From the NCBI RefSeq assembly GCF_905397275.1, contig NZ_CAJPUY010000040.1, positions 1-37,821 of the forward strand: DNA of 37,821 nt. Direction: 5' to 3'. This document shows positions 25,614-33,301 of this stretch, in pieces. The notes under the pieces were generated by a model, which was given only the letters and a program-made list of their open reading frames with translations, did no database searches and had not been told where the DNA came from. The stretch is from Cupriavidus yeoncheonensis. GTDB lineage: Bacteria > Pseudomonadota > Gammaproteobacteria > Burkholderiales > Burkholderiaceae. A program made the position numbers and the translations under genes. The first letter of the stretch is position 1; every line of letters starts with the position of its first letter.

Positions 25614-26414
25614 TCAGGCGCGTGCGGAAGGGTTGCCGCGCACGATCGTGGCGCGCAGGTTGTGCGGATCAAGCAGAGCGATCAGCCGCAGTTCTTCGGC
25701 CGTTGGCGGGGCCGTCTCCGGCAAGGCTTCGCCGGCGGCATTGGCCAGCGCAAAGCCGGTGGCCGTCTGCACCTGCTCAAGGGTCACGCCCGGGTGCAGC
25801 GAGCGCACGCGGATGGCATGGCCGGGTCCGCCGAAGTCCATCACGCACAGGTCGGTGACGATCACGCGCAGGTCGACAAAGCTGCGCATGCCCTCGATCT
25901 GGCGCGCCGGGTTGTAGCCGGCGCTGCAGACCATGTCGACTTCGCCGCCGACAAACGCGCGCGTGCTGTGCCCCGGGACGAAGAAGGAGTTGGCGTGGTG
26001 GATGCTGTTGCCCGGGAAGCCGCGCGCGCCCAGCAACTGGGTCTTGGGCTGCGCATGCGTACCGCCCAGGCACGAGATATTGGCCTGCCCGAAGCGGTCG
26101 ATCTGCGTCGGCATCACCAGCGCGTGGCGCCGGCCGCCCCACAGGCAGTCGAACACGCGCGAGTAGCCCATCCAGCCGCTGGCGCGCACCTTGTAGCCGG
26201 GCTCGCGCGGCCCCAGCGGCACCGGCGTCTCGACCAGGTAAGCCTCGCCGTCGGTCATCAGCAGGCCCGGGTTGTGCGCAAGCCGCGCCAGGCCGGCGGC
26301 GATGCGCGGGCCGGTGCCGATGCCGGTGGCCAGCACCTCGCCGTCGTCGGTCCAGGCGCGGGCGGCGGCGGCGATCATCAGCTCCGCGCGGGTGAATTCA
26401 TAAGTGGCGCTCAC
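25614..26414 (-). CDS. ipdB: IpdB-like CoA-transferase-family hydrolase subunit B
   Basis: 266 residues. GIGTGPRIAAGLARL, LLMTDGEAYLVETPVPLG, WGGRRHALVMPTQIDRFGQANIS, GARGFPGNSIHHANSFFVPGHS and DFGGPGHAIRVRSLHPGVT follow mycobacterial IpdB (Rv3552). With IpdA it forms the heterotetramer that hydrolyses a carbon-carbon bond to open ring C of COCHEA-CoA, despite its CoA-transferase fold. I place the start at a GTG at 26414, 6 nt after an AAGGAG site. The frame extends upstream to a TTG next to the ipdA stop, but with no ribosome site. Homologues are often mislabelled as glutaconate CoA-transferase. Confidence 0.9.
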   Translation of the reverse strand: MSATYEFTRAELMIAAAARAWTDDGEVLATGIGTGPRIAAGLARLAHNPGLLMTDGEAYLVETPVPLGPREPGYKVRASGWMGYSRVFDCLWGGRRHALVMPTQIDRFGQANISCLGGTHAQPKTQLLGARGFPGNSIHHANSFFVPGHSTRAFVGGEVDMVCSAGYNPARQIEGMRSFVDLRVIVTDLCVMDFGGPGHAIRVRSLHPGVTLEQVQTATGFALANAAGEALPETAPPTAEELRLIALLDPHNLRATIVRGNPSARA

Positions 26415-26449
26415 GGTCGCTCCTTGGGTTGGCGGATTCAAACGGCGGT

Positions 26450-27340
26450 TCAAAGGACGGGCAGCGGCAGGTCATGCACGTGGCCGAGGCCGCCGATGCG
26501 CGCCAGGTAGGCCGCCTCGCTGGCGCCCACCACCTCATCGCGGTAGGCGCGGAAGCCGTCATCTGCCTCGGCGCTGGCGCAGTACGCCTTCAGCGCGGGC
26601 AGGTCCCAGCCATACGCGGGGGCGCAGGAAGTGGGATGGGCCCCGGCGGGCGCGTGCATCACGCCCGTCACCAGCGAGCGCTCGAACGGGTTGTTGCGTG
26701 CGCGCGCCAGGTCTGCTTCCTCGAGGCGGGGGAGCAGCGTTTCGCAGCTCACGTAGCAGCGGCGCGCGGCGCGCGCGAACCATTCGTCGAAGAAGGGATC
26801 GGGGCCGTCGATGCGGGTGTTGCCGAGCACGTCGCTCTCGTTCACGTGCAGCAGCGCCGCGTCGAGCGCGATGGCGGGCATCGCCACCAGCACCTCGCCG
26901 TCGGCATAGGGCGAGCGCACGGTTTTCAGCTGCGGGTTCTTCGCCAGCACGTCGGTGCCCAGCGCCGTGCGCGTCGGCAGGAACGGCAGCCGCGCCGCCG
27001 CTGCGCGCAAGCCGAGTTGCAGCATGCCTTCGTCGAGCTCGGTGACCTCCAGCAGGCCGCGCTCGCGCGCCTGGCGGAAGTACGGCTCGAGCGGAATCAC
27101 GTCGAGCGAGACAAAGCCGAACACCAGCCGGCGCACCTTGCCGGCCGCGCACAGCATGCCCACTTCAGGGCCGCCGTAGGCGACCACGGTCAGGTCTTTC
27201 AGCGGCGAGCGCAGGATCTCGCGCACCAGCGCCATGGGCTTGCGGCGCGGGCCCCAGCCACCGATGCCGATGGTCATGCCATCCTCGAGCTGGCCGACCA
27301 CGTCGGCCGCGCTCATGGTCTTGTCGATTGTCTTGGTCAT
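26450..27340 (-). CDS. ipdA: IpdA-like CoA-transferase-family hydrolase subunit A
   Basis: 296 residues. DGMTIGIGGWGPRRKPMALV, DLTVVAYGGPEVGMLCAAGK, VFGFVSLD and ELDEGMLQLGLRAAAARLPF are the signature of IpdA (Rv3551). Glu104 in DEGML occupies the position of the glutamate regarded as catalytically important in the mycobacterial enzyme (from memory). Together with IpdB it opens ring C in steroid degradation. The ATG at 27340 lacks a clear ribosome site; the 26-nt gap after hsaC holds a small CACCGCTA-type repeat. Translation may depend on ribosomes finishing hsaC. Confidence 0.92.
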   Translation of the reverse strand: MTKTIDKTMSAADVVGQLEDGMTIGIGGWGPRRKPMALVREILRSPLKDLTVVAYGGPEVGMLCAAGKVRRLVFGFVSLDVIPLEPYFRQARERGLLEVTELDEGMLQLGLRAAAARLPFLPTRTALGTDVLAKNPQLKTVRSPYADGEVLVAMPAIALDAALLHVNESDVLGNTRIDGPDPFFDEWFARAARRCYVSCETLLPRLEEADLARARNNPFERSLVTGVMHAPAGAHPTSCAPAYGWDLPALKAYCASAEADDGFRAYRDEVVGASEAAYLARIGGLGHVHDLPLPVL

Positions 27341-27366
27341 AGCGGTGTAGCGGTGTTAAGCGCTCT

Positions 27367-28263
27367 TTAGCGGTGTCCGATGCTGAAGTCGTGTCCCCAC
27401 AGGCTGACGCGCGTGGCTTCGTAGGCGGCGTGGTGGCCCCAGTCCACCACCAGCCCGCCGTGGCCGTATTCGAGGTCGAAGCCGCCGGGGGTCTTCATGT
27501 AGAACGAGGTCATGCGGTCGTTGCAGTGCTGGCCCAGCGTGGCGGACAGCTTCACGCCGTGCTGCTGCACGCGATCGAGCGCGCGGCCCACCTCGGCCAT
27601 GTCCGGCACCTCGGCCATCACGTGGATGCAGCCGGCCTCGGACGGCATCTCGAAGATGGCGAGGCTGTGGTGGCGGCCGTTGGCGCAGTGCAGGAAGTGG
27701 ATGCGCTTTTCCGGCTCGTTCGGATCGCTGGTGAAGCGCACGCGGAAGATGTCGGACAGCCCAAAACCCATCACGTCACGCAGGAAAGCGTAGGTCTCAT
27801 CGAACGCCGGGGCCGGCAGCACGGTATGGCCGGCGCCCATCGGGCCGGTGATGAAGCGCGGCACACCGAGCGGCGAGACAAAGCGCAGGAAGTCCGAGCG
27901 CATGCCCCATGAAATCTCGTGGCGGTTGCCCGACGGATCGGTGAACCAGGCCATCGCCTGCACGCGGCGCTGCGCCACTTCCGCCGCGCCGGCATGCACG
28001 ACTTCCACGCTGGCCTGGCGCAGCGTATCGAGCGCGTGCCGGTAGGCCAGCTCATCGGCCAGTTCCCACCCGGATGCCAGGTAGCGGTCGCGCGCGCCCG
28101 GCACCACCAGGTAGCGGTAATCGCGCTCGTCCATCTTCACGTACAGGCCACCGCCGGGGGCGCCGGAGCAGGTCATGCCGAGCACCTGCTCGGCATACTG
28201 CCGCCATTGCCCCAGGTCGGTGGACTCGACCACGATGTAGCCAAGCGCACGGATATCCAACAT
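27367..28263 (-). CDS. hsaC: HsaC/TesB-like extradiol dioxygenase (VOC fold)
   Basis: 298 residues, type I extradiol dioxygenase with an N-terminal VOC half (1-135) and a catalytic half. The Fe(II) ligands His146 (GAGHTVL), His198 or 199 (GRHHSL) and Glu265 (FDLEYG) are present, as is the active-site Tyr255 (SFYMKTPGGFD). LGYIVVESTDLGQWRQYAEQVLGM and the ending VSLWGHDFSIGHR match HsaC/TesB, which cleave the catecholic secosteroid 3,4-DHSA between C4 and C5. A GAGGAGACC site precedes the ATG. It is the first gene of the 15-gene operon that runs to the thiolase at 13515 and sits directly behind promoter site 2. Confidence 0.93.
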   Translation of the reverse strand: MLDIRALGYIVVESTDLGQWRQYAEQVLGMTCSGAPGGGLYVKMDERDYRYLVVPGARDRYLASGWELADELAYRHALDTLRQASVEVVHAGAAEVAQRRVQAMAWFTDPSGNRHEISWGMRSDFLRFVSPLGVPRFITGPMGAGHTVLPAPAFDETYAFLRDVMGFGLSDIFRVRFTSDPNEPEKRIHFLHCANGRHHSLAIFEMPSEAGCIHVMAEVPDMAEVGRALDRVQQHGVKLSATLGQHCNDRMTSFYMKTPGGFDLEYGHGGLVVDWGHHAAYEATRVSLWGHDFSIGHR

Positions 28264-28306
28264 GCGGTCTCCTCAGGTTCGTTGCCACTGCTGGCTGATG
28301 AGACCT

Positions 28307-28351
28307 ATTCTTCCGTGCGCGGCTAGCCCGCACATCGTCCAGTGGGACTAG
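28307..28351 (-). promoter_or_regulatory. Steroid-regulon promoter site 2 (hsaC-ipdAB operon)
   Basis: On the minus strand TAGTCC-CACT-GGACGATG (28333-28350) is followed after exactly 20 nt by AAGAAT (28307-28312, 4 of 6 to TATAAT). The predicted start is near 28300 and the leader to hsaC about 37 nt. This would drive the long operon for A- and C/D-ring degradation. Confidence 0.75.
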
Positions 28352-28368
28352 CCGATCCGGTGCCGGAT

Positions 28369-29085
28369 TCAGGCGCTGGCGGCGCGGACGACGTACTGGC
28401 TGGTGGGCACCACGTCGATCTTGTCGAAGTCGATGAAGCGCTGGCAGCTGGCCAGCATGGCCTGCAGGTTGCGCTGGAACTTCTCTTCATCGCCGACGGC
28501 GTCGAAGAACGCCTGCGGGTCGGTCATGGCCGCGTCGGGGAAGCATTCCTCGACGATGGCGTCATAGGGTGGCGCGGCGTAGGTGAGCGGGCGCACCACC
28601 ACGTTCTGCACGTAGAGGAAGTTGTCCTGGGTCTCGACCGCCACCTGCGTGTGGTGGTTGTGCCAGGTGTCCAGCCACGCCTGCGGCGTGAGCCGGGGCG
28701 GGCGCGTGAGAAACGCGAGCTGCGCGAAGCCGTGCGTGCGCTCGCCCGGCGCGGCGGGGAAGCGCGTATTGCGGATGGGCTGCGACTCCGTGACGAGGTA
28801 GCCGGCCATGCGGCCGACTGCCGCCTCGACCGCCTGGTCGAACGGCTGGCGCAGGCGGTCGACGGCGCTGTCGACCCAGACCGAGACCAGCCCTTCCATC
28901 TGCGGGCGGGTGTTGGTCTGGCGCAGGCCCGCGGCAGGCAACACGGCGTCATCCGCCACGTTGATCTGCAGTCCGCGCGCGCCCAGCGCCAGCAGTTTGT
29001 CCGCAAGCGTCGTGCGCAGCCGGCGCGCGAATTCCGCCGGCTCGGTGCGCGCATCGCGCCAGACGATATAGATGACTTTCTCCAT
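28369..29085 (-). CDS. EthD-domain protein
   Basis: 238 residues. MEKVIYIVWRDARTEPAEF and the central PRLTPQAWLDTWHNHHTQVAVE resemble the duplicated ferredoxin-like EthD domain: an RxP-L-x-x-F/W..W-x-x-H pattern with His residues in the WHNHH stretch. EthD proteins accompany oxidative pathways for hydrophobic compounds, but their chemistry is unknown. The start at 29085 follows a GGAGCGAGGAG site. The frame is open up to 29199, only about 18 nt after the predicted transcription start, without a ribosome site. It has its own promoter motif (site 3), so it should be made together with the steroid operons. Confidence 0.8.
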   Translation of the reverse strand: MEKVIYIVWRDARTEPAEFARRLRTTLADKLLALGARGLQINVADDAVLPAAGLRQTNTRPQMEGLVSVWVDSAVDRLRQPFDQAVEAAVGRMAGYLVTESQPIRNTRFPAAPGERTHGFAQLAFLTRPPRLTPQAWLDTWHNHHTQVAVETQDNFLYVQNVVVRPLTYAAPPYDAIVEECFPDAAMTDPQAFFDAVGDEEKFQRNLQAMLASCQRFIDFDKIDVVPTSQYVVRAASA

Positions 29086-29223
29086 GCTCCTCGCTCCCTG
29101 GTACAGGTGCCGGCCGTGGCCGGACAGGTTGAAGCGTGCGCGGAACAGGAACCAGCGCGGACCGCAGGCATTGCTGCGTCCGCCTGACGTGCCATCCATG
29201 CGCCGCGCCCGCTGGTCCTGTGC

Positions 29224-29268
29224 ATGCTAGGCGCGTGGAGGGCGGCGCTCATCCTCCAATCGGACTAG
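29224..29268 (-). promoter_or_regulatory. Steroid-regulon promoter site 3 (EthD gene)
   Basis: On the minus strand TAGTCC-GATT-GGAGGATG (29250-29267), one base off the common right half, is followed after exactly 20 nt by TAGCAT (29224-29229). The predicted leader is about 130 nt, longer than for the other units. Confidence 0.65.
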
Positions 29269-29299
29269 GGGGGGTGCGTTGTACTGCGCGCGATGACGC

Positions 29300-30487
29300 T
29301 CAGCCGAGCGTCACGACACTGCTCAGCAGCATGCGCACCAGCGTGGCCTGCCGCGTGACGCCCGTCTTGGAGAAGATCGAACGCAGGTGGGCGCGCGCGG
29401 TGTTCTTGCTGGTGCCCAGGGCCTCGGCGGCTTCGTCGAGCGTCATGCCGTCGGCAAGCACCAGCGCCAGCGCGGTTTCGGCGGGGGTCAGGTCGAACAG
29501 CTTGCGCACCACCTCGTGCGAGGCGCGCGACTTGCGCTCGGGATCGCGGATAAAGACCGCGCAGGCGGGCCGATGCCGATTTTCTTCCGACCATTCGCTG
29601 AGCGGAATGGTGCGGATCAGCACGCCGAGCTTGCCGCGCCCCGACGGGCGGGTGATCGACATGGCTTCGGCCAGCGCCGGCTCGCTGCCGTGATGCCCCA
29701 GTTGCGCGCGGCGCAGCAGGTACTGGAACTTGCGGCTTTCCTGGGCGTAGGCAATCTCGAAGGTGTTCCCGTTGAGACGGATGCCGTCGTTGTCCGCCAG
29801 GATCTCGTCGGCCTCCGCATTCTTCTTGAGGATCGCCCCGGCGGCGTCGAGGATCACCATGCCCACCAGCATGCGGTCGATCGCGCCCGCGTAGAGCGAG
29901 CGCTCGGATTCGACCACATCCAGCCGGGAGTGCAGCCGGATCGCGCGCCTCAGATGCGGCAGGATGGCGCCGCAGGTCGCCTTGTCCACTTCGGAGAAAT
30001 CCTGCGCGTCGTCCTGGCGGCAGATGCGCAGGCGGCACTCCACACCGTCATCGGTACGAATATCCGCGCCCAGCAGGTAGCGGATGCCAAGCGGCTGCAG
30101 GAACTGGCGGTAGATCTCGCTGCGGCACCAGTTGCCGGCGCCCAGCGCTTCGTCGACCGTCACCGCCCGGTCGGTGGGCAGGTTGATAAAGGGATCGATC
30201 GCGTAGTAGTAGCTGTTGTAGGAAGCCTCTGCCTCCAGCGAGGTGCCGTGCGCCGAAGCATGCACCGCCAGGCCGCTGCGGTCGCTGGCGGGCGAGCGCA
30301 GGATAAAGCTCACATAGCTGGCATCGAGTTGCTTGCGCAGCATTTCGAGCGCGTGGCCCCAGGGCACCGGTTCCATCGGCCCTTCGTAGACCGCGGCCAG
30401 CAGCGCGCCGAACTGCGTGACGCTCAAGCCTGACTGCGCAAGCAAAGGCGACGCCATATCCCGCGCCTCAACAGTCGCCATCAACAT
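29300..30487 (-). CDS. LuxR-family transcriptional regulator, TeiR-like
   Basis: 395 residues. The C-terminal 65 residues form a LuxR/FixJ-type helix-turn-helix (LTPAETALALVLADGM, then LDEAAEALGTSKNTARAHLRSIF). The long N-terminal region (1-320) has no receiver signature I can see and presumably senses a ligand. Size, layout and context fit TeiR, the LuxR-type activator of steroid genes in Comamonas testosteroni (about 391 residues). It is therefore the best candidate to bind the repeated motif at sites 1-6. An AGGAGAC site precedes the ATG at 30487; a second ATG lies two codons later. It has its own sigma70-like promoter and no copy of the motif in its direction, which suggests constitutive expression. 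Confidence 0.87.
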   Translation of the reverse strand: MLMATVEARDMASPLLAQSGLSVTQFGALLAAVYEGPMEPVPWGHALEMLRKQLDASYVSFILRSPASDRSGLAVHASAHGTSLEAEASYNSYYYAIDPFINLPTDRAVTVDEALGAGNWCRSEIYRQFLQPLGIRYLLGADIRTDDGVECRLRICRQDDAQDFSEVDKATCGAILPHLRRAIRLHSRLDVVESERSLYAGAIDRMLVGMVILDAAGAILKKNAEADEILADNDGIRLNGNTFEIAYAQESRKFQYLLRRAQLGHHGSEPALAEAMSITRPSGRGKLGVLIRTIPLSEWSEENRHRPACAVFIRDPERKSRASHEVVRKLFDLTPAETALALVLADGMTLDEAAEALGTSKNTARAHLRSIFSKTGVTRQATLVRMLLSSVVTLG

Positions 30488-30555
30488 TCCTTGTCTCCTG
30501 ATTCCACACCACGTGTGTCCCTGCCGGCGCTCTGCGGCACCTGGGGGCAGCGCAA

Positions 30556-30585
30556 ATTATAGGGACGCTGCCCGCCCGCTGTCCG
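30556..30585 (-). promoter_or_regulatory. Sigma70-like promoter of the LuxR-family regulator
   Basis: On the minus strand CGGACA (30580-30585) and a perfect TATAAT (30556-30561) are separated by 18 nt. The start would be near 30549, giving a leader of about 62 nt. An inverted repeat CACAC-CAC-GTGTG lies in the leader near 30505-30520. Confidence 0.6.
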
Positions 30586-30611
30586 CATTTGCGCGGCCCT
30601 CGGTGTTTTCC

Positions 30612-30658
30612 CTGACCTGCAATCGGACGATGCCCGCCCCGCCCGCCGCGGATTCAAT
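30612..30658 (+). promoter_or_regulatory. Steroid-regulon promoter site 5 (SDR-epimerase operon)
   Basis: The right half AATC-GGACGATG (30621-30632) is intact and the left half is degenerate. After exactly 20 nt follows TTCAAT (30653-30658, 4 of 6 to TATAAT). The predicted leader to the ATG at 30699 is about 34 nt. Confidence 0.55.
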
Positions 30659-30698
30659 GCACGCATTCCCGCAGTGCAACCGAAGGAGAGCAACCGAG

Positions 30699-31529
30699 AT
30701 GGATTTCACTGACAAGACCGTGCTGGTCACGGGCGGCGGCGCCGGCATCGGGCTCGCCACCGCGCAAGCCTTTCTGGCTCAGGGCGCGCGCGTGGCGATC
30801 ATCGAGATCGACGCGCAGCGCGCCGACCATGCCCATACGCTGCTGGGCAAGGCCGGCGCCGACGTGCTGGTGGTACAGGGCGACGCCGCCGATGCCGGCA
30901 CCGTACGCGAACTGGCCGCGCGGATCGAACAGCGGTTCGGGCGGCTCGACGTCCTGGTCAACAACGTCGGCGACTTCCTGCGCATCGCCAAGCCATTCGA
31001 GGACTACGCCGACGACGAGATCGCCAGCCTCTACGCCGCCAACCTCGGCCACGTCTTCACCGTCACGCGCGCCATGCTGCCGCTGCTGCGGCGCAGTGCC
31101 GCCGGCAGCATCGTCAGCGTGTCGTCGATCGAAGCCTTCCGCGGCATTCCGTACTGCAGCGTCTACGGCGCCTTCAAGGCCGCCATCACCGGCTTCACGC
31201 AGAGCCTGGCGCTGGAACTGGCGCCGGCGGGCATCCGCGTCAACCTGATCGCCCCCGAGACCACCGAAACCCCGCAGGTCCCCGTGTCGCAGATGGTCGC
31301 CGCGGAGCACCGGCACCATATTCCGCGCTGGATCCCGCTGGGCCGCTTCGGCACCCCGCAGGACATTGCCGACGGCATCCTGTTCCTGGCCAGCCCGCGC
31401 GCGGCCTGGATCACCGGCACGGCGCTGCATGTCAACGGCGGCGCCCTGGCCGCGGCCGGCTGGTACCGCGACCCGAAGGGCGCGTGGACCAATATGCCGG
31501 TCATCGGCGGCAACGGCATGAACCTCTGA
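30699..31529 (+). CDS. Short-chain dehydrogenase/reductase, likely hydroxysteroid-acting
   Basis: 276 residues, classical SDR. It has TGGGAGIG (cofactor), an acidic residue after the second strand (IIEID) that favours NAD, NNVG, SVSSIEAF, and the catalytic pair in YGAFK. A C-terminal tail of about 25 residues (after HVNGGALAAAGWYRD) is longer than in the minimal family. The start at 30699 has a strong GAAGGAGAGC site 7 nt upstream. It leads a two-gene operon with an epimerase-type protein and lies behind promoter site 5, so it is probably induced with the steroid genes. Ring position and substrate cannot be read from sequence. Confidence 0.85.
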   Translation: MDFTDKTVLVTGGGAGIGLATAQAFLAQGARVAIIEIDAQRADHAHTLLGKAGADVLVVQGDAADAGTVRELAARIEQRFGRLDVLVNNVGDFLRIAKPFEDYADDEIASLYAANLGHVFTVTRAMLPLLRRSAAGSIVSVSSIEAFRGIPYCSVYGAFKAAITGFTQSLALELAPAGIRVNLIAPETTETPQVPVSQMVAAEHRHHIPRWIPLGRFGTPQDIADGILFLASPRAAWITGTALHVNGGALAAAGWYRDPKGAWTNMPVIGGNGMNL

Positions 31530-31572
31530 CGGCCGCGCCACGCGGCCACACCACCCAAGCAAGGAGACAGGC

Positions 31573-32472
31573 ATGAAGATACTCATCGTCGGCGGCAATG
31601 GCATGATCGGGGGCCATGCGGCCCTGCACCTGCGCAGCCGCGGGCACGAAGTCACCATCGCGGGCCGCAACCGACCCGCCTCCGGCACGCCGCTGGGCGC
31701 ACTGGACTTCCTGCGCTGCGACTACATCGCCAACGACCTGCCCGCGGCGCAGCTCGGCGCCTTCGATGCGCTGGTATTCGCCGCCGGCAACGATGTGCGC
31801 CACGTCCCGCCAGGCGGCGATGAAGCGGCACACTGGGAACGCGCCAACGTCGAAGGCGTGCCGCGCTTTTTCCGCGCCGCGCGTGATTCCGGCATCCGGG
31901 TCGCCGTGCATGTCGGCAGCTTCTATCCGCAGGCGGCACCGCGGCTGGCCGGGGAGAACGCCTATATCCGCTCGCGCCAACTGGCCGACGAAGGCGTGCG
32001 GGCACTGGCGACGCAGACCTTCCGCGTCAGCAGCGTCAATGCCCCGTTCGTCGTGGGCACGGTGCCGGGGCTGACGGTGCCGATGTTCAAGGCCTATACC
32101 GACTACGCCCGGGGCGGCTTTGCGCCGATGCCGGACTTCGCGCCGCCGGGCGGCGTCAATTTCATCTCCGCCATGTCGCTGTCGGAAGCGATCGAAGGTG
32201 CGCTGTTGCGCGGCGAGAATGGCAAGGCCTACCTCGTGGGCGACGAGAACCTGACCTTCCAGGACTACTTCGGCGCGTTCTTCCGCGATGCCGGCCGCCC
32301 GGTGCCGCCGGTCATCGACCAGGAGCATCCGTTGCTGCCTGACTCGGCGATCTGCTTCGGCCGGGGCAACACGCTCTACTACGAGCCGGATGCGGCCGAG
32401 ACCGCGCTGCTCGGCTATCGCCGCTGTGACATCCTGCGCACGGTCAGCGAAATCGTGGCGCAGTACAGTTAA
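31573..32472 (+). CDS. NAD(P)-dependent epimerase/dehydratase-like extended SDR
   Basis: 299 residues. The Rossmann start MKILIVGGNGMIGGHAALHL carries the GxxGxxG of extended SDRs. The catalytic Ser is about Ser116 (HVGSFYP) and the Tyr about Tyr131, but the partner Lys is Arg135 (YIRSR instead of YxxxK), an unusual change. Extended SDRs of this kind include 3beta-hydroxysteroid dehydrogenases and sugar epimerases; the former suits the context. An AAGGAGAC site precedes the ATG. It follows the SDR after 43 nt in the same operon and ends at a bidirectional hairpin. Confidence 0.78.
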   Translation: MKILIVGGNGMIGGHAALHLRSRGHEVTIAGRNRPASGTPLGALDFLRCDYIANDLPAAQLGAFDALVFAAGNDVRHVPPGGDEAAHWERANVEGVPRFFRAARDSGIRVAVHVGSFYPQAAPRLAGENAYIRSRQLADEGVRALATQTFRVSSVNAPFVVGTVPGLTVPMFKAYTDYARGGFAPMPDFAPPGGVNFISAMSLSEAIEGALLRGENGKAYLVGDENLTFQDYFGAFFRDAGRPVPPVIDQEHPLLPDSAICFGRGNTLYYEPDAAETALLGYRRCDILRTVSEIVAQYS

Positions 32473-32481
32473 GGCGCTACC

Positions 32482-32509
32482 GCGGCGGCCCGCACAGGCA
32501 GGCCGCCGC
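32482..32509. terminator. Bidirectional hairpin between convergent operons
   Basis: A perfect 9-bp stem (GCGGCGGCC/GGCCGCCGC) with a 10-nt loop fills the 45-nt gap between two convergent genes. It is followed by TCCTCCCTT on the plus strand, a weak U-tract. It probably ends transcription from both sides. Confidence 0.6.
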
Positions 32510-32517
32510 ATCCTCCC

Positions 32518-33276
32518 TTACAGACTTGAGATCAGCTGCGCGTTATCGATGCGCAGTTCCGCGCCATTGATGAAGCGCGACGCGTCCGAAGCCAGGAACA
32601 GCACCAGGTTGGCCACATCCTCCGGCTGGCACATGCGTGCCATCGGATCCGTGCCGATGCCCAGCGCCACCGGGTCCAGGTCCGGCACCAGCGCCTGCGT
32701 CATCGGCGTCCAGATGCCGTCGGGGTGGATCGAATTGCAGCGGATGCGGTAGCCGTTGCGCTTGCAGTGCACGGCCACGCTGCGCGTCAGCGCGGTCACG
32801 GCACCTTTCGCGCCGCTGTACGCGCACATCATCGGCAGCCCGCCCAGCGCCGCCACCGACGACATCACCACGATGGAGCCACCGGCCGGGTTGTCCTTCA
32901 TTGCCTGCACGCCGAACCTGCAACCGAGGAAATAGCCGTCGGCATTGACGCGCATGACCTGCCGCCAGCAGTCGAGCGAGGTCTCCTCGATCGATCCCAG
33001 CGGACAGATGGCCGCGTTGTTGACCAGCACGTCGAGGCGGCCGAAGCGGTCGAGCGCGGCGGCCATGGCCTGGCGCCAGTCATCCTCGCTGCCGATGTCG
33101 TGGCGTACGAACAGCGCCGCATCGCCGATTTCCCTGGCGAGCGCCTGCCCGGCCTCCTCGTTGACATCGCTGAGCACCACGCGCGCGCCTTCCGCCGCCA
33201 GCAGCAGCGCGTCCGCGCGCCCTACCCCGCTGGCCGCGCCGGTGACCAGCGCGACCTTGTCCTTGACCTGATTCAT
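32518..33276 (-). CDS. 3beta/17beta-hydroxysteroid dehydrogenase-like SDR
   Basis: 252 residues. It closely resembles the Comamonas testosteroni 3beta/17beta-HSD: KVALVTGAASGVG, VLSDVNEEAGQ (Asp for NAD), LFVRHDI, NNAA, the YSGAK catalytic pair, and the tell-tale CNSIHPDGIWTPM followed by LFLASDASRFINGAEL. The known enzyme oxidises 3beta- and 17beta-hydroxyls of C19 steroids with NAD. The ATG at 33276 has an AGGAGAG site; the frame extends upstream without one. It is last of a three-gene minus-strand operon (SnoaL-like, SDR, this gene) behind promoter site 4. Confidence 0.88.
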   Translation of the reverse strand: MNQVKDKVALVTGAASGVGRADALLLAAEGARVVLSDVNEEAGQALAREIGDAALFVRHDIGSEDDWRQAMAAALDRFGRLDVLVNNAAICPLGSIEETSLDCWRQVMRVNADGYFLGCRFGVQAMKDNPAGGSIVVMSSVAALGGLPMMCAYSGAKGAVTALTRSVAVHCKRNGYRIRCNSIHPDGIWTPMTQALVPDLDPVALGIGTDPMARMCQPEDVANLVLFLASDASRFINGAELRIDNAQLISSL

Positions 33277-33301
33277 CGTTTCTCTCCTGGTGTGGTCCGC
33301 T

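Noticed and set aside
25614..27340. Annotation of the two-subunit protein as glutaconate or 3-oxoacid CoA-transferase
   Set aside because: The sequence signatures are those of IpdA and IpdB, and the genes lie with other HIP-degradation genes.
29086..29199. N-terminal extension of the EthD-domain protein to an ATG at 29199
   Set aside because: No ribosome site before 29199, and the extra 38 residues are unlike the family; 29085 has a strong site. Kept as an open alternative.
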